This document shows, piece after piece, positions 47,726-55,698 of a stretch of DNA of 64,000 bases. Position numbers and translations under genes: made by a program. Position 1 is the stretch's first letter, and every line of letters starts with the position of its first letter. The notes beneath the pieces are model-generated. The model made no database searches. It was not told the origin of the DNA and worked only from the letters and a program-made list of their open reading frames with translations. The stretch comes from CAVSSX01 sp963730735 (GTDB lineage Bacteria > Actinomycetota > Acidimicrobiia > Acidimicrobiales > RAAP-2): NCBI GenBank assembly GCA_963730735.1, contig CAVSSX010000007.1, positions 1,550,001 to 1,614,000 on the forward strand. Direction: 5' to 3'.

Positions 47726-48160
47726 TCAGAGCGCCGCCACGGTGCCGGCGGCCACCAGCGCCGCCCCGCCGGCGGCGGCCAGGACGGCCAGCCGGCCCAC
47801 CTTGGGCAGGTGCGGGAAGGCGAGGAGGGTCGCGACCACGTCCCCGGCATCGGCCAGACCGGCCGCCGCCACCCAGAGCCGCAGGTCAGCGCCGCTACGG
47901 GCGGCAGCCAACGCCCCGAGCCCGAGGGCGACGTCGCGAGCGCCGAGGGCCCGGGCGAGCACCCGCCGGGTCGGGCCTTCGCCCACCCGTCCGATCCACG
48001 GGCGGGTGGGCTGATCGGGGGCCACCAGGGCCACAAGGCCGAGGGCCAGACGGCCGCCGGCCACGCCGAGGGCCAGCTGGCGGGCGAGGCGGGGGAGGGG
48101 CGCCGGAGGGCCACGGAGCTCACCGGTCGGGCCTCCCTTCGCCACCCTCAACCTCGACAT
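47726..48160 (-). CDS. Small hydrophobic membrane protein
   Basis: 144 residues from the ATG at 48160, or the GTG at 48145. The start lies inside the 3' end of the SDR gene. It has about four hydrophobic, Ala/Gly/Leu-rich stretches (LALGVAGGRLALGLVALVAP, ARDVALGLGALAAARSGADL, DAGDVVATLLAFPHLPKVGR, LAVLAAAGGAALVAAGTVAA). This resembles small actinobacterial DUF4267-like membrane proteins. Function unknown. Confidence 0.6.
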   Translation of the reverse strand: MSRLRVAKGGPTGELRGPPAPLPRLARQLALGVAGGRLALGLVALVAPDQPTRPWIGRVGEGPTRRVLARALGARDVALGLGALAAARSGADLRLWVAAAGLADAGDVVATLLAFPHLPKVGRLAVLAAAGGAALVAAGTVAAL

Positions 48161-49667
48161 CAGGGTTAGGCGACGTCAGGGAATCCCTGTTGAACTGGGG
48201 AAACGAGGTCCCCGTCCGCTTGGCGCACCACGACCACAGCGCCTCGGCGTCGCCCGGCGAGTAGGGGTGGGCGACCGGAAAACGACGATCCCGCCGAGGC
48301 CGGCGGTCGAGGTAGAAGCCCGAGCGGGGGCGAGGCGACCCATCGGTGGCGGCCTCGGCGGCCGGCCCGCCGGCGGCCAACCACACGGCGGTGTCGGCTC
48401 CCTGGGCCGCCGTGCGCAGGAGTGGGCGGGCCAGGACCCGGAAGCCCGGGAGGCCGGAGGCCAGCCCCGGGGTGTCGACCCAACCCGGGTGCATGGCGAA
48501 ACTGGCCACCCCGGTGGCCGCGAACCGCCGTGCCCAGTCCTCGGCCAGCAGCAGCTGGGCCCGCTTCACCCGGGCGTAGGCCACCGTCCCGTTGTACTCC
48601 TCGGGGCGGGGCTCCAGCTCGTCCAGGTCGAAGGGCTGGGTGTACATGCCGCCCGAGCTCACCACCACGACGGTGGCCGCCGGCGCCTCGGCCAGGGCCG
48701 GGGCCAGGTGCGCCGTCAGGACGTAGGGGGCGAGCAGCTGGGTGGCCACCGTGAGTTCCAGGCCGGCCGGGGTGGTGGTGTACGTGCGGCTGAGGGCGCC
48801 CGCCGCGTGGACGAGGGCGTCGAGCCGCCCGTGGCGCGCCACCAGCCGTCGTCCCAGCTCAGCGGTGGCGTCGAGGTCGGACAGGTCGACCAGGTCGAGG
48901 GTCGGTGCCCCGCCGCCGGCCCGCTCGACCGCCGCCATGGCCCTGGCCCCCCGCTCGGCGTCCCGGCCCACCAGGTGCACGGTGGCCCCGAGTCGGGCCA
49001 GGCCCACCGCCGTGGCCCGGCCGATGCCCGAGGTGGCGCCGGTGACCACCACCACCCGACCGGCCATCGACGGGGGGTCGGTCCAGCCCTCGAGCTGCTG
49101 GCGGAGGGAGTAGCCGACCCGGCTGAAGCTCGGGACCACCGTCGCCTCGGCGACGGTGTCCACGGTCCGGGCCACGACCCGACGACCGGGGGACCCGGCG
49201 GTGTCGGGGCGGGGAGCGACCGCGTCGGCTGTCGGACCGCCCCCGAGGGCGACGACGAGGCCGGCCTCGGCCCGCTGGGCGATCCTGGTGAAGGCCACCT
49301 CGGCCAACGGGGTGGCCAGGAGGGCCGCCCCCTTCAGGGTCAGGCTGGCGGCGTACGTCAGCCGGGAGCCGGAGCCCTCGGGGGCCACCTCGATGACGTC
49401 GGTGGAGCGGACCAGCCGGTTCTCGGCCTCGACGACCACCCGCCGGGGGGCATCGAGCTCGAGCACCCGGTAGTCGAGCGGTAGCTGTCGGCCGAGGAAG
49501 GTCACCTGGAGGCGGAACACGCTGCCCACCGCCGTCGGCCCGGGCGAGAGGTCCTCGGCGCTCGCCACGCCGGGGTCCCACTCGGCGGCATTGGAGAACC
49601 GGGCCAGGTACTCGAAGACCTCGGCGGGTGGTTTGGGCGAGTCGATGGTGATCCGGGCGATGGCCAC
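48120..49667 (-). CDS. SRPBCC domain fused to short-chain dehydrogenase
   Basis: The GTG at 49667 (VAIARITIDSPKPPAEVFEY) begins an SRPBCC/polyketide-cyclase-like lipid-binding domain (residues ~1-150; LARFSNAAEWDPGVASAEDL). After a linker comes an SDR domain with the NAD(P) site RVVVVTGATSGIGRATAVGL, the catalytic Ser region VVVVSSGGMYTQPFDLDELE and Y-x3-K as VAYARVKRAQLLLAEDWA. 515 residues, intact. A bound lipid could be passed from one domain to the other (inference). It is divergent from the lipid-modifying operon and shares its promoter region. Confidence 0.87.
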   Translation of the reverse strand: MAIARITIDSPKPPAEVFEYLARFSNAAEWDPGVASAEDLSPGPTAVGSVFRLQVTFLGRQLPLDYRVLELDAPRRVVVEAENRLVRSTDVIEVAPEGSGSRLTYAASLTLKGAALLATPLAEVAFTRIAQRAEAGLVVALGGGPTADAVAPRPDTAGSPGRRVVARTVDTVAEATVVPSFSRVGYSLRQQLEGWTDPPSMAGRVVVVTGATSGIGRATAVGLARLGATVHLVGRDAERGARAMAAVERAGGGAPTLDLVDLSDLDATAELGRRLVARHGRLDALVHAAGALSRTYTTTPAGLELTVATQLLAPYVLTAHLAPALAEAPAATVVVVSSGGMYTQPFDLDELEPRPEEYNGTVAYARVKRAQLLLAEDWARRFAATGVASFAMHPGWVDTPGLASGLPGFRVLARPLLRTAAQGADTAVWLAAGGPAAEAATDGSPRPRSGFYLDRRPRRDRRFPVAHPYSPGDAEALWSWCAKRTGTSFPQFNRDSLTSPNPDVEVEGGEGRPDR

Positions 49668-49676
49668 CGAAGAGAT

Positions 49677-49690
49677 TTTACTGCTAAATT
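49677..49690. promoter_or_regulatory. Candidate operator/promoter motif, copy 1 (divergent lipid-operon promoter)
   Basis: TTTACTGCTAAATT lies in the 76-bp gap between the divergent SDR and FAD-oxidoreductase starts. It matches TTTATTGCTAAGTT at the CarH-like regulator's promoter (54895-54908, minus strand) in 12 of 14 bases. TGCTAAATT also reads as an extended -10 for the rightward operon, and TAAAAT as a -10 to the left, so it may be a promoter core, an operator, or both. Confidence 0.5.
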
Positions 49691-49743
49691 CTCGAACACG
49701 GTTGAGCGGTGCCCGGCGGGTGCGTGGGCCGTCAAGGAGCGGC

Positions 49744-50994
49744 ATGAGGATCGCCATTATCGGGAGCGGCGTGGCCGGCATGGTGGCCGCCCACCTCCTG
49801 CGTCGAGAGCACGACGTCGTGCTCTTCGAGGCCGACGACCGGCCTGGCGGGCACACCCACACCCACCGGATCGAGTTGCCGGACGCCACCGTCGATGTCG
49901 ACACCGGCTTCCTGGTCTACAACGAGCGCACCTATCCGCTGTTCTGCCGTCTGCTCGACGAGCTCGGCGTCCCCACGCAGCCCTCGGACATGAGCTTCAG
50001 CGTGTCGGACGAGCGCACCGGCCTCGAATGGCGGGGCACCACCCTGTCCACGGTGTTCGCCCAACGACGCAACCTGGTCCGACCGGCCTTTCTGCGGATG
50101 CTGGGCGACGTGTACCGGTTCAACCGCCTGGTGCGCGGCCTGCTCGACCAACCGCCGCCGCCCGACGTCACCCTGGCGGACATCCTGGCCCCGCACCGGT
50201 GGTCGAGAGCGTTCGAGGACTGGTATCTGGTGCCGCTGGGCTCCTCGATCTGGTCGGCCGATCCGGCGACGTTCACCGGCATACCCGCCGCTACCTTCGC
50301 CCGGTTCTTCGATCGCCACGGCCTGCTGCGCCTCCGTGACCAACCGTCCTGGCGGACGGTCAGCGGTGGCGCCCGGCGCTACGTCGACGCCATCCTCGCC
50401 CCGTTGGCCGAGGAGGGGCGGCTCCGACTGGCCGCCCCGGTGGAGAAGATCCGCCGGGGCCCGGGGGGCGTCGAGGTGGTCGGGGCCTCCGGCGTGGAGC
50501 AGTTCGACCAGGTCGTGGTGGCCACCCACAGCGACCAGGCGCTCCGGCTGCTGTCGGATGCGGCGCCGGCGGAGCGGGCGGTGCTCGGAGCCATGCGCTA
50601 CCAGCCGAACAGCGCCGTGCTGCACACCGACACCCGACTACTGCCGAAGAACCCCCGGGCCCGAGCCAGCTGGAACTACCACCGCCTGCGCTCCGACACC
50701 GCCGGGGCGACGCTGACCTACTACTTGAACCCGCTTCAGTCGATCCCTTCGAGGACCCCGGTGCTGGTCACCTTGAACCGGGACGAGGCCATCGACCCGG
50801 CCAAGGTGCTGGCTCGCATGCACTACGCCCACCCGGTGCTCGATGCCGCCGCCATCGCCGCGCAGGGCCGCCGGCACGAGATCAACGGCGTCCGGCGGAC
50901 ATGGTTCTGCGGCGCCTACTGGGGGTACGGTTTCCACGAGGACGGGGTGCGGAGCGCGGTGGAGATGTGTCGTTCGCTCGGGGTGGAATTTTGA
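49744..50994 (+). CDS. NAD(P)/FAD-dependent amine-oxidase-type oxidoreductase
   Basis: The ATG at 49744 has AAGGAGCGGC upstream. The 416-residue product opens with the dinucleotide site MRIAIIGSGVAGMVAAHLL, then FEADDRPGGHTHTHRI, and ends with FCGAYWGYGFHEDGVRSAVE, which contacts FAD. This subgroup is consistently found with DUF1365 and cyclopropane-synthase-like methyltransferases. In Rhodobacter such sets are tied to singlet-oxygen response and furan fatty acid synthesis, where the FAD protein desaturates an acyl chain. That role is inferred here. It is the first gene of a four-gene overlapping operon. Confidence 0.88.
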   Translation: MRIAIIGSGVAGMVAAHLLRREHDVVLFEADDRPGGHTHTHRIELPDATVDVDTGFLVYNERTYPLFCRLLDELGVPTQPSDMSFSVSDERTGLEWRGTTLSTVFAQRRNLVRPAFLRMLGDVYRFNRLVRGLLDQPPPPDVTLADILAPHRWSRAFEDWYLVPLGSSIWSADPATFTGIPAATFARFFDRHGLLRLRDQPSWRTVSGGARRYVDAILAPLAEEGRLRLAAPVEKIRRGPGGVEVVGASGVEQFDQVVVATHSDQALRLLSDAAPAERAVLGAMRYQPNSAVLHTDTRLLPKNPRARASWNYHRLRSDTAGATLTYYLNPLQSIPSRTPVLVTLNRDEAIDPAKVLARMHYAHPVLDAAAIAAQGRRHEINGVRRTWFCGAYWGYGFHEDGVRSAVEMCRSLGVEF

Positions 50995-51810
50995 CGGTCT
51001 CGCTCGAGGGGCCGACGGCGTCGACGACGTCATCGGCCGGTGGGCTGCGCAGCGCCTTGTACGAGGGGACGGTGCACCATCGACGGTTCGGCCCCGGCCC
51101 GGGGAACGAGTTCACCTACCGGGTGGCCATGCCCCTGCTGGACCTGGCCGAGGTGCACGAGGTGGCGGGGTGCCACCCGTTGTGGTCGGATCGCCGGCCG
51201 TCGCCGGTCTGGTTCCGGCGCTCGGACTTCCTCGGCGACCCGACGGTGCCGCTGGACCAGGCCGTGCGCCGGGTGGTCGAGCAGCACACGGGCGCGGTCA
51301 CCGGCGGGCCCCGTCTCGCTCCTGGCCAACCTGCGTACCTGGGGTTGGCTGTTCAACCCGATCTCGGTGTACTTCTGTGCCGACGAGGCGGGGGAGGGGA
51401 TCGACCACCTGGTCTGCGAGGTCCAGAACACGCCGTGGCACGAGCGCCACACCTACGTGGTGGGGGCCCCGGGGCGCCACCGGTTCGCCAAGGCCCTCCA
51501 CGTCTCGCCCTTCCTGCCGATGGACCTCGACTACGTGGTGACCTACACGGCGCCGCTCGACCGCCTGCTGGTGCGCTTCGACGTCGTGCGCGGTGAGGAG
51601 CGGCTGCTCGAGGCCTCGCTGACGCTCCACCGACGGGCCCTCGACCGGCGGGGGATGGGTCGCCTGCTGTGGACGTACCCGGCGATGGCCCATCGGGTCT
51701 CGGCCGGGATCTACCACCAGGCGGCCCGGCTCCGGCGAAAGGGCGCCCCGTTCTACGTGCATCCGGGTGAGGCCACCGGCCCGTCGGATCCGACGGTGGT
51801 CGGGCGGTGA
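50991..51810 (+). CDS. DUF1365 family protein (one frameshift)
   Basis: Starts at a TTG (50991) overlapping the previous stop (TTGA), with GGGGTGG upstream. Conserved DUF1365 blocks are LYEGTVHHRRFGPGPGNEFT + YRVAMPLLDL, ANLRTWGWLFNPISVYFC, CEVQNTPWHERHTYVV and ALHVSPFLPMDLDYVVTY. The frame shifts near 51310, the only clear indel found after 48 kb. About 272 residues. Function is not established, but it co-occurs with acyl-chain modification genes. The stop overlaps the next start. Confidence 0.87.
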
Positions 51811-53114
51811 CCTCCGAGTTGTCGCCGACGCCCGACGCCCCGGCGTCGGCCCGTGTCGACCACGGCGCCCTGCTCGAGCGGGCGGCGGCCTGGTCGCCGG
51901 GCCGGGCGCTCGCCTGGGGCGCCCGTCGGACGGTGCTGGCGGCCGGTCGCCACGGATCGGGCGGCACGATCGTGCTGACCGAGGGCACTCGGACCTGGCA
52001 GCTGGGGGAGGGCGAGCCGGTCGCCCGGGTGCGCGTGCGGGACCCCCGGGCCTACGGGGCCTTCGTCCGTTCGGCGTCGGTCGGGCTCGGCAGCTCGTAC
52101 GTCGCCGGGTGGTGGGAGTCCGATGACCTGACCACGGTGGTCCGGGTGCTGCTGGGCCGGACCGAGCCGCTCCGGCGGCGGCTCGACCGGCTCGGTGAGG
52201 CCGTCGGCCCGGTGCTCGACCTGCCGGCTCGACTGGGTGCCCCCGGGCGCAGTGAGGACCGCAAGAACATCCGGGCCCACTACGACCTGTCCAACGAGTT
52301 CTTCGAGCTCATGCTGGACGAGTCGATGACGTACTCGTGTGCTGTCTTCGACGGGCCCGAGACCACCCTGGCCGACGCCCAGCGGGCCAAGATCGACCGC
52401 CTGTGCACCAAGCTCGACCTCGGTCCGGGGGACCGGCTGGTGGAGATCGGCTCGGGTTGGGGCGGCCTGGCGATCCACGCCGCCCGCCACTACGGGTGCG
52501 CCGTCACGACCACCACCATCTCCGAGGCCCAACGGGCCCTGGTGGCCGAGCGGGTGGCCGCCGCCGGACTGAGCGACCGGGTCACCGTCCTCGGATCGGA
52601 CTGGCGGGACCTCCGGGGCCGGTACTCGAAGCTCGTCTCGGTCGAGATGATCGAAGCGGTCGACTGGCGCTGGCACGACCGCTTCCTGGCCGCCTGCGCC
52701 GGGCTGCTGACCGACGACGGCCTGGCGGCGCTGCAGGCCATCGTCATCGAGGACACCGCCTATGAGCGGGCCAAGCGCCACCAGGACTTCGTTCGGCGGA
52801 TGATCTTCCCCGGGAGCTGCCTGCCCTCGGTGGGCTCGCTCACGGCGTCGATGGTCCGGGCCAGCGACCTGCGGATCGTCGATATCGAGGACATCGGCCG
52901 CCACTATGCTGAGACCCTGCGACGTTGGGCGGAGAACCTCGAGGGACACGCCGCCGATGTCGAGCGGCTCGGCGTCGACCGGCAATTCCGACGCCTGTGG
53001 GCCCTCTACCTGGCCTACTGCGAGGGGGCGTTCCTGGAGCGCCACGTGAGCGACGTGCAGATCCTCATGGCCAAGCCCGCCTGGCGAGGCCGACTCCAGG
53101 CCCGGTCGCTCTAA
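51807..53114 (+). CDS. Cyclopropane-fatty-acid-synthase-like SAM methyltransferase
   Basis: The GTG at 51807 overlaps the DUF1365 stop (GTGA). The 435-residue protein has an N-terminal lipid-interacting region (DPRAYGAFVRSASVGLGSSY, then AGWWESDDL), KNIRAHYDLSNEFFELMLDE and SAM motif I VEIGSGWGGLAIHAARHYG. TTTISEAQRALVAERV and the substrate loop QDFVRRMIFPGSCLPSVGSL follow. Such enzymes add a methyl or methylene carbon from SAM to a double bond in a phospholipid acyl chain. It may use the product of the preceding FAD protein. Intact. Confidence 0.92.
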   Translation: MTSELSPTPDAPASARVDHGALLERAAAWSPGRALAWGARRTVLAAGRHGSGGTIVLTEGTRTWQLGEGEPVARVRVRDPRAYGAFVRSASVGLGSSYVAGWWESDDLTTVVRVLLGRTEPLRRRLDRLGEAVGPVLDLPARLGAPGRSEDRKNIRAHYDLSNEFFELMLDESMTYSCAVFDGPETTLADAQRAKIDRLCTKLDLGPGDRLVEIGSGWGGLAIHAARHYGCAVTTTTISEAQRALVAERVAAAGLSDRVTVLGSDWRDLRGRYSKLVSVEMIEAVDWRWHDRFLAACAGLLTDDGLAALQAIVIEDTAYERAKRHQDFVRRMIFPGSCLPSVGSLTASMVRASDLRIVDIEDIGRHYAETLRRWAENLEGHAADVERLGVDRQFRRLWALYLAYCEGAFLERHVSDVQILMAKPAWRGRLQARSL

Positions 53115-54040
53115 TGACCATCACCGGGGCACCGGCCCCGGACGTGGCCCCGGTGCAGTCCGAGGCCGCCTCCTGGCGGCTGGGCGTGCCCTTCGTCCTG
53201 TTGCACGTGGCCGTGCTCGGCGTGTTCTTCGTCGGCTTTAGCTGGGTCGCCGTGCTGGTCGGCGTGGTCTCCTACGTCACCCGGGCCTTCGGGATCACCG
53301 CCTTCTACCACCGGTACTTCTCCCACCGGGGGTTCCAGGTCGGCCGCACGGTGCAGCTCGCCGGCGCCACCCTCGGGGCGGCGGCGGCCCAACAGGGACC
53401 CCTCTGGTGGGCGTCGCACCACCGGGCCCACCACCGTGACACCGATCGCCCGGGGGACCCCCACTCGCCGGTGGTGGACGGCTTCTGGTACAGCCACGTG
53501 CGGTGGATCTTCGACCCGGCCAACCGCGAGACCGACCTGACCCGGGTGCGTGACCTCTCCCGGTTCCCCGAGCTCCGCTTCCTCGACCGCTTCCACCACT
53601 TCGTGCCCCTGGCCACGCTGGTGGCCACGTTCGTCCTCGGGTCGGTGCTCGGGCACGCCGCCCCGGGCCTCGGCACGTCGGGCCCCCAGATGGCCATCTG
53701 GGGCTTCGTCGTGCCGACCGTCGTCCTCTACCACACCACGTTCTCGGTCAACTCGCTGGCCCACCGCTTCGGACGCCGCCGCTTCGACACCGCTGACGCC
53801 AGTCGCAACAACTGGCTGATCTCGCTGGCCGTGCTGGGGGAGGGGTGGCACAACAACCACCACCGGTTCCCGGGCAGCGCTCGTCAGGGCATCGGCCGCT
53901 TCGAGCTCGACCCCACCTGGTGGGGCATCCGGTCCCTGGCCGCACTGGGGCTGGCCTCCAAGCTGCGGGGTGTGCCGGCGTGGGCCATCGAGGGCCGGTC
54001 GGGACCGCCGCCGGGGGACGAGCTCAGACCGAGGCGGTGA
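53114..54040 (+). CDS. Fatty acid desaturase (acyl-CoA delta-9 type)
   Basis: The ATG at 53114 shares a base with the preceding TAA. The 308-residue membrane enzyme has three His boxes: HRYFSH, HRAHH and, near the C-terminus, HNNHH. At least four hydrophobic helices are present (FVLLHVAVLGVFFVGFSWVA and others). It introduces a double bond into acyl chains using a diiron centre. It is the last gene of the lipid operon and overlaps the convergent regulator by 17 nt. Confidence 0.9.
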   Translation: MTITGAPAPDVAPVQSEAASWRLGVPFVLLHVAVLGVFFVGFSWVAVLVGVVSYVTRAFGITAFYHRYFSHRGFQVGRTVQLAGATLGAAAAQQGPLWWASHHRAHHRDTDRPGDPHSPVVDGFWYSHVRWIFDPANRETDLTRVRDLSRFPELRFLDRFHHFVPLATLVATFVLGSVLGHAAPGLGTSGPQMAIWGFVVPTVVLYHTTFSVNSLAHRFGRRRFDTADASRNNWLISLAVLGEGWHNNHHRFPGSARQGIGRFELDPTWWGIRSLAALGLASKLRGVPAWAIEGRSGPPPGDELRPRR

Positions 54041-54857
54041 GGGCGTCGACGGCGGCGACGAGCTCGTCGCCGTTGCGCCCCGAGTAGACGTCGGCGCCGA
54101 GCAGTCGGGCGTCGTCCTGGTCGGCGATGGCCGCCCCGCCCAGCAGGACCGGGATCCCCGGCAACGCCTCGTGGAGGACGGCGATCGTCTGGCGGGTCGC
54201 CGTGCGCGACGACGGATTGGTGCACGCCAGGCCGATGGCGATCACGTCGGTCAGTCGGCCGGCCGCCTCGACCAGTGCGCCGGCCGGGGTGTCGGCACCC
54301 AGCTCGACGACTTCGAAGCCCTGCCACCGCAAGAGGTCGGCGGCGATGGCCACCGGGACCATATGGAGCTCGCCGGCCGGCGCCCCGAGGACCAGGGTCC
54401 CGCGCTTGCGCCCCCGCCGGGCGAACCGCGGCCCGAGCCGACTGATCAGGCGCATGGCCACGGCGCTGGCGCGGTGCTCGTCGGCCACGGAGAGCTCACC
54501 GGCCGCCCACCGTTCACCGATGGCCGTGAGGGCCGGACCCACCTGGACGAGGAGGAGGTGCTCGGGTGAGGTGCCCGAGGCCAGCATCGACTCGAGCAGG
54601 GTCCAGGCCCCGGCCTCGTCGCCGGCCAGCAGCCGGCCCTGGAGCCGGGTGGTGGAGCGCCGCCGCGCCGCGCCGCCGCCGTCGGACTTGCTGGCCCGGG
54701 TCAACCGCACCAGGCCGAGATCGGCCGGGTCGATCTGCCAGGTCCCGCCGACCCGGGTCGCCGGGAGCCGACCGGTGCGGACATAGCGGTACACCGTCAT
54801 GTAGTGCACGCCCAGCTCTTCGGCCGCTTGCTGCAGCGTCACCGGTCGATCCGCCAT
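54024..54857 (-). CDS. CarH/LitR-like cobalamin-binding transcriptional regulator
   Basis: The ATG at 54857 (MADRPVTLQQAAEELGVHYM) has AGAAGGACC upstream. Residues ~5-50 are an excisionase/BldC-type helix-turn-helix (YMTVYRYVRTGRLPATRVGG) rather than a classical MerR head. A four-helix cap follows with W-x9-E-H (ERWAAGELSVADEHRASA), the CarH motif that packs on adenosylcobalamin. A B12-binding domain with GELHMVP (lower-axial His), LRWQGFEVVELGADTP and PVLLGGAAIADQD completes it. 277 residues, intact. Light would break the Co-C bond and release DNA, if it behaves like CarH (inference). Confidence 0.85.
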   Translation of the reverse strand: MADRPVTLQQAAEELGVHYMTVYRYVRTGRLPATRVGGTWQIDPADLGLVRLTRASKSDGGGAARRRSTTRLQGRLLAGDEAGAWTLLESMLASGTSPEHLLLVQVGPALTAIGERWAAGELSVADEHRASAVAMRLISRLGPRFARRGRKRGTLVLGAPAGELHMVPVAIAADLLRWQGFEVVELGADTPAGALVEAAGRLTDVIAIGLACTNPSSRTATRQTIAVLHEALPGIPVLLGGAAIADQDDARLLGADVYSGRNGDELVAAVDALTASV

Positions 54858-54894
54858 GGTGGTCCTTCTGCGCGTTGGTGAAGCGCTGTCCCCA

Positions 54895-54908
54895 AACTTA
54901 GCAATAAA
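54895..54908 (-). promoter_or_regulatory. Candidate operator/promoter motif, copy 2 (regulator promoter)
   Basis: On the minus strand TTTATTGCTAAGTT, ending 38 nt before the regulator's ATG. TGCTAAGTT reads as an extended -10. It matches copy 1 at 49677-49690 in 12 of 14 positions, consistent with autoregulation plus control of the lipid operon. Confidence 0.5.
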
Positions 54909-55040
54909 TGGCTCGATTCCCGTGGCCCCGGGTCCCGGCATCGACCGTCACGGCCCGTTCGGACCTCGAAGGTGTACGGTCGAGACGGCTCACCGAGAGC
55001 CACAGCGTCCCCGCTGACGGGGACAGGATCGAGCGTCCCC

Positions 55041-55232
55041 GTGTCGGGACACGATGTCGTTGCAATGCCGCCGGCGGCGGTCGGGGCGACCCGGCAGTGC
55101 GGGCGCTGTCGGGCCTACTTCACCGTGGACGAGGCCGCGGCGGACGAGCCGACGGCTCTGTGGTGGGCCTGCCCGCCGTGCCATCAGCGCCTCTTCGGGC
55201 CGGTCACGGCGGCGGCAGGACGCAGGCCATGA
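55041..55232 (+). CDS. Small zinc-ribbon-like protein 1
   Basis: Tentative GTG start at 55041. The 63-residue product carries CGRCRAYFTVDEAAADEPTA then WWACPPCHQRLFG, a paired CxxC/CxxC(H) zinc ribbon. The stop overlaps the next start (ATGA), so the two small genes are coupled. Role unknown; such ribbons often bind nucleic acid or partner proteins. Confidence 0.6.
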   Translation: MSGHDVVAMPPAAVGATRQCGRCRAYFTVDEAAADEPTALWWACPPCHQRLFGPVTAAAGRRP

Positions 55233-55471
55233 CGCCCGCTGAGCCGCCGACGCCGTCGGCGGTGGCGCTGGCCAAGCGCCTCGACGAGGACCACTACCCC
55301 CAGACGAACGGCCGGATGGCCGTCTGTCGTCGCTGCGGGTTCCGCACCATCGGCGACATGGACGGTGCCCACGCCCCGGTCGACGGGCAGGAGTCGCGAG
55401 CCAACCGGTGGCTGGACGCCCAGGCGCAGGCCAACCGCGTCGCCGTGGCCCGGGGGGCGGCGGACACCTGA
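55229..55471 (+). CDS. Small CxxC protein 2
   Basis: The ATG at 55229 overlaps the previous stop. The 80-residue product has AKRLDEDHYPQTNGRMAVCR then RCGFRTIGDMDGAHAPVD, with one CxxC and acidic and basic patches. I do not recognise a family. A strong hairpin follows four bases after the stop. Confidence 0.55.
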   Translation: MTPAEPPTPSAVALAKRLDEDHYPQTNGRMAVCRRCGFRTIGDMDGAHAPVDGQESRANRWLDAQAQANRVAVARGAADT

Positions 55472-55474
55472 GCA

Positions 55475-55508
55475 CCCACGACCGTCGGGCGACGCCGACG
55501 GTCGTGGG
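55475..55508 (+). terminator. 14-bp perfect hairpin, probable terminator
   Basis: CCCACGACCGTCGG (55475-55488) pairs perfectly with CCGACGGTCGTGGG (55495-55508) around a GCGACG loop, starting four nt after the stop of the small CxxC gene. No T-tract follows, as is common in high-GC actinobacteria. Confidence 0.75.
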
Positions 55509-55698
55509 GCCTCTGCTAGCGTCGCGGCTGCCGGTGGCATCGTGCCATCGGGGCCCGCTCGACTCCGACCGATTCGGCCTCAGTGCATTCGGACGGAGTT
55601 TCGACGCTTCCATACTTTTGGGCAGTCCTGCCGGCGCGACGCGCGCCCGCCACCGTTGCAGTACTCACCGCCGCTCCCCGTCTCCCGGGAGGCCGACG

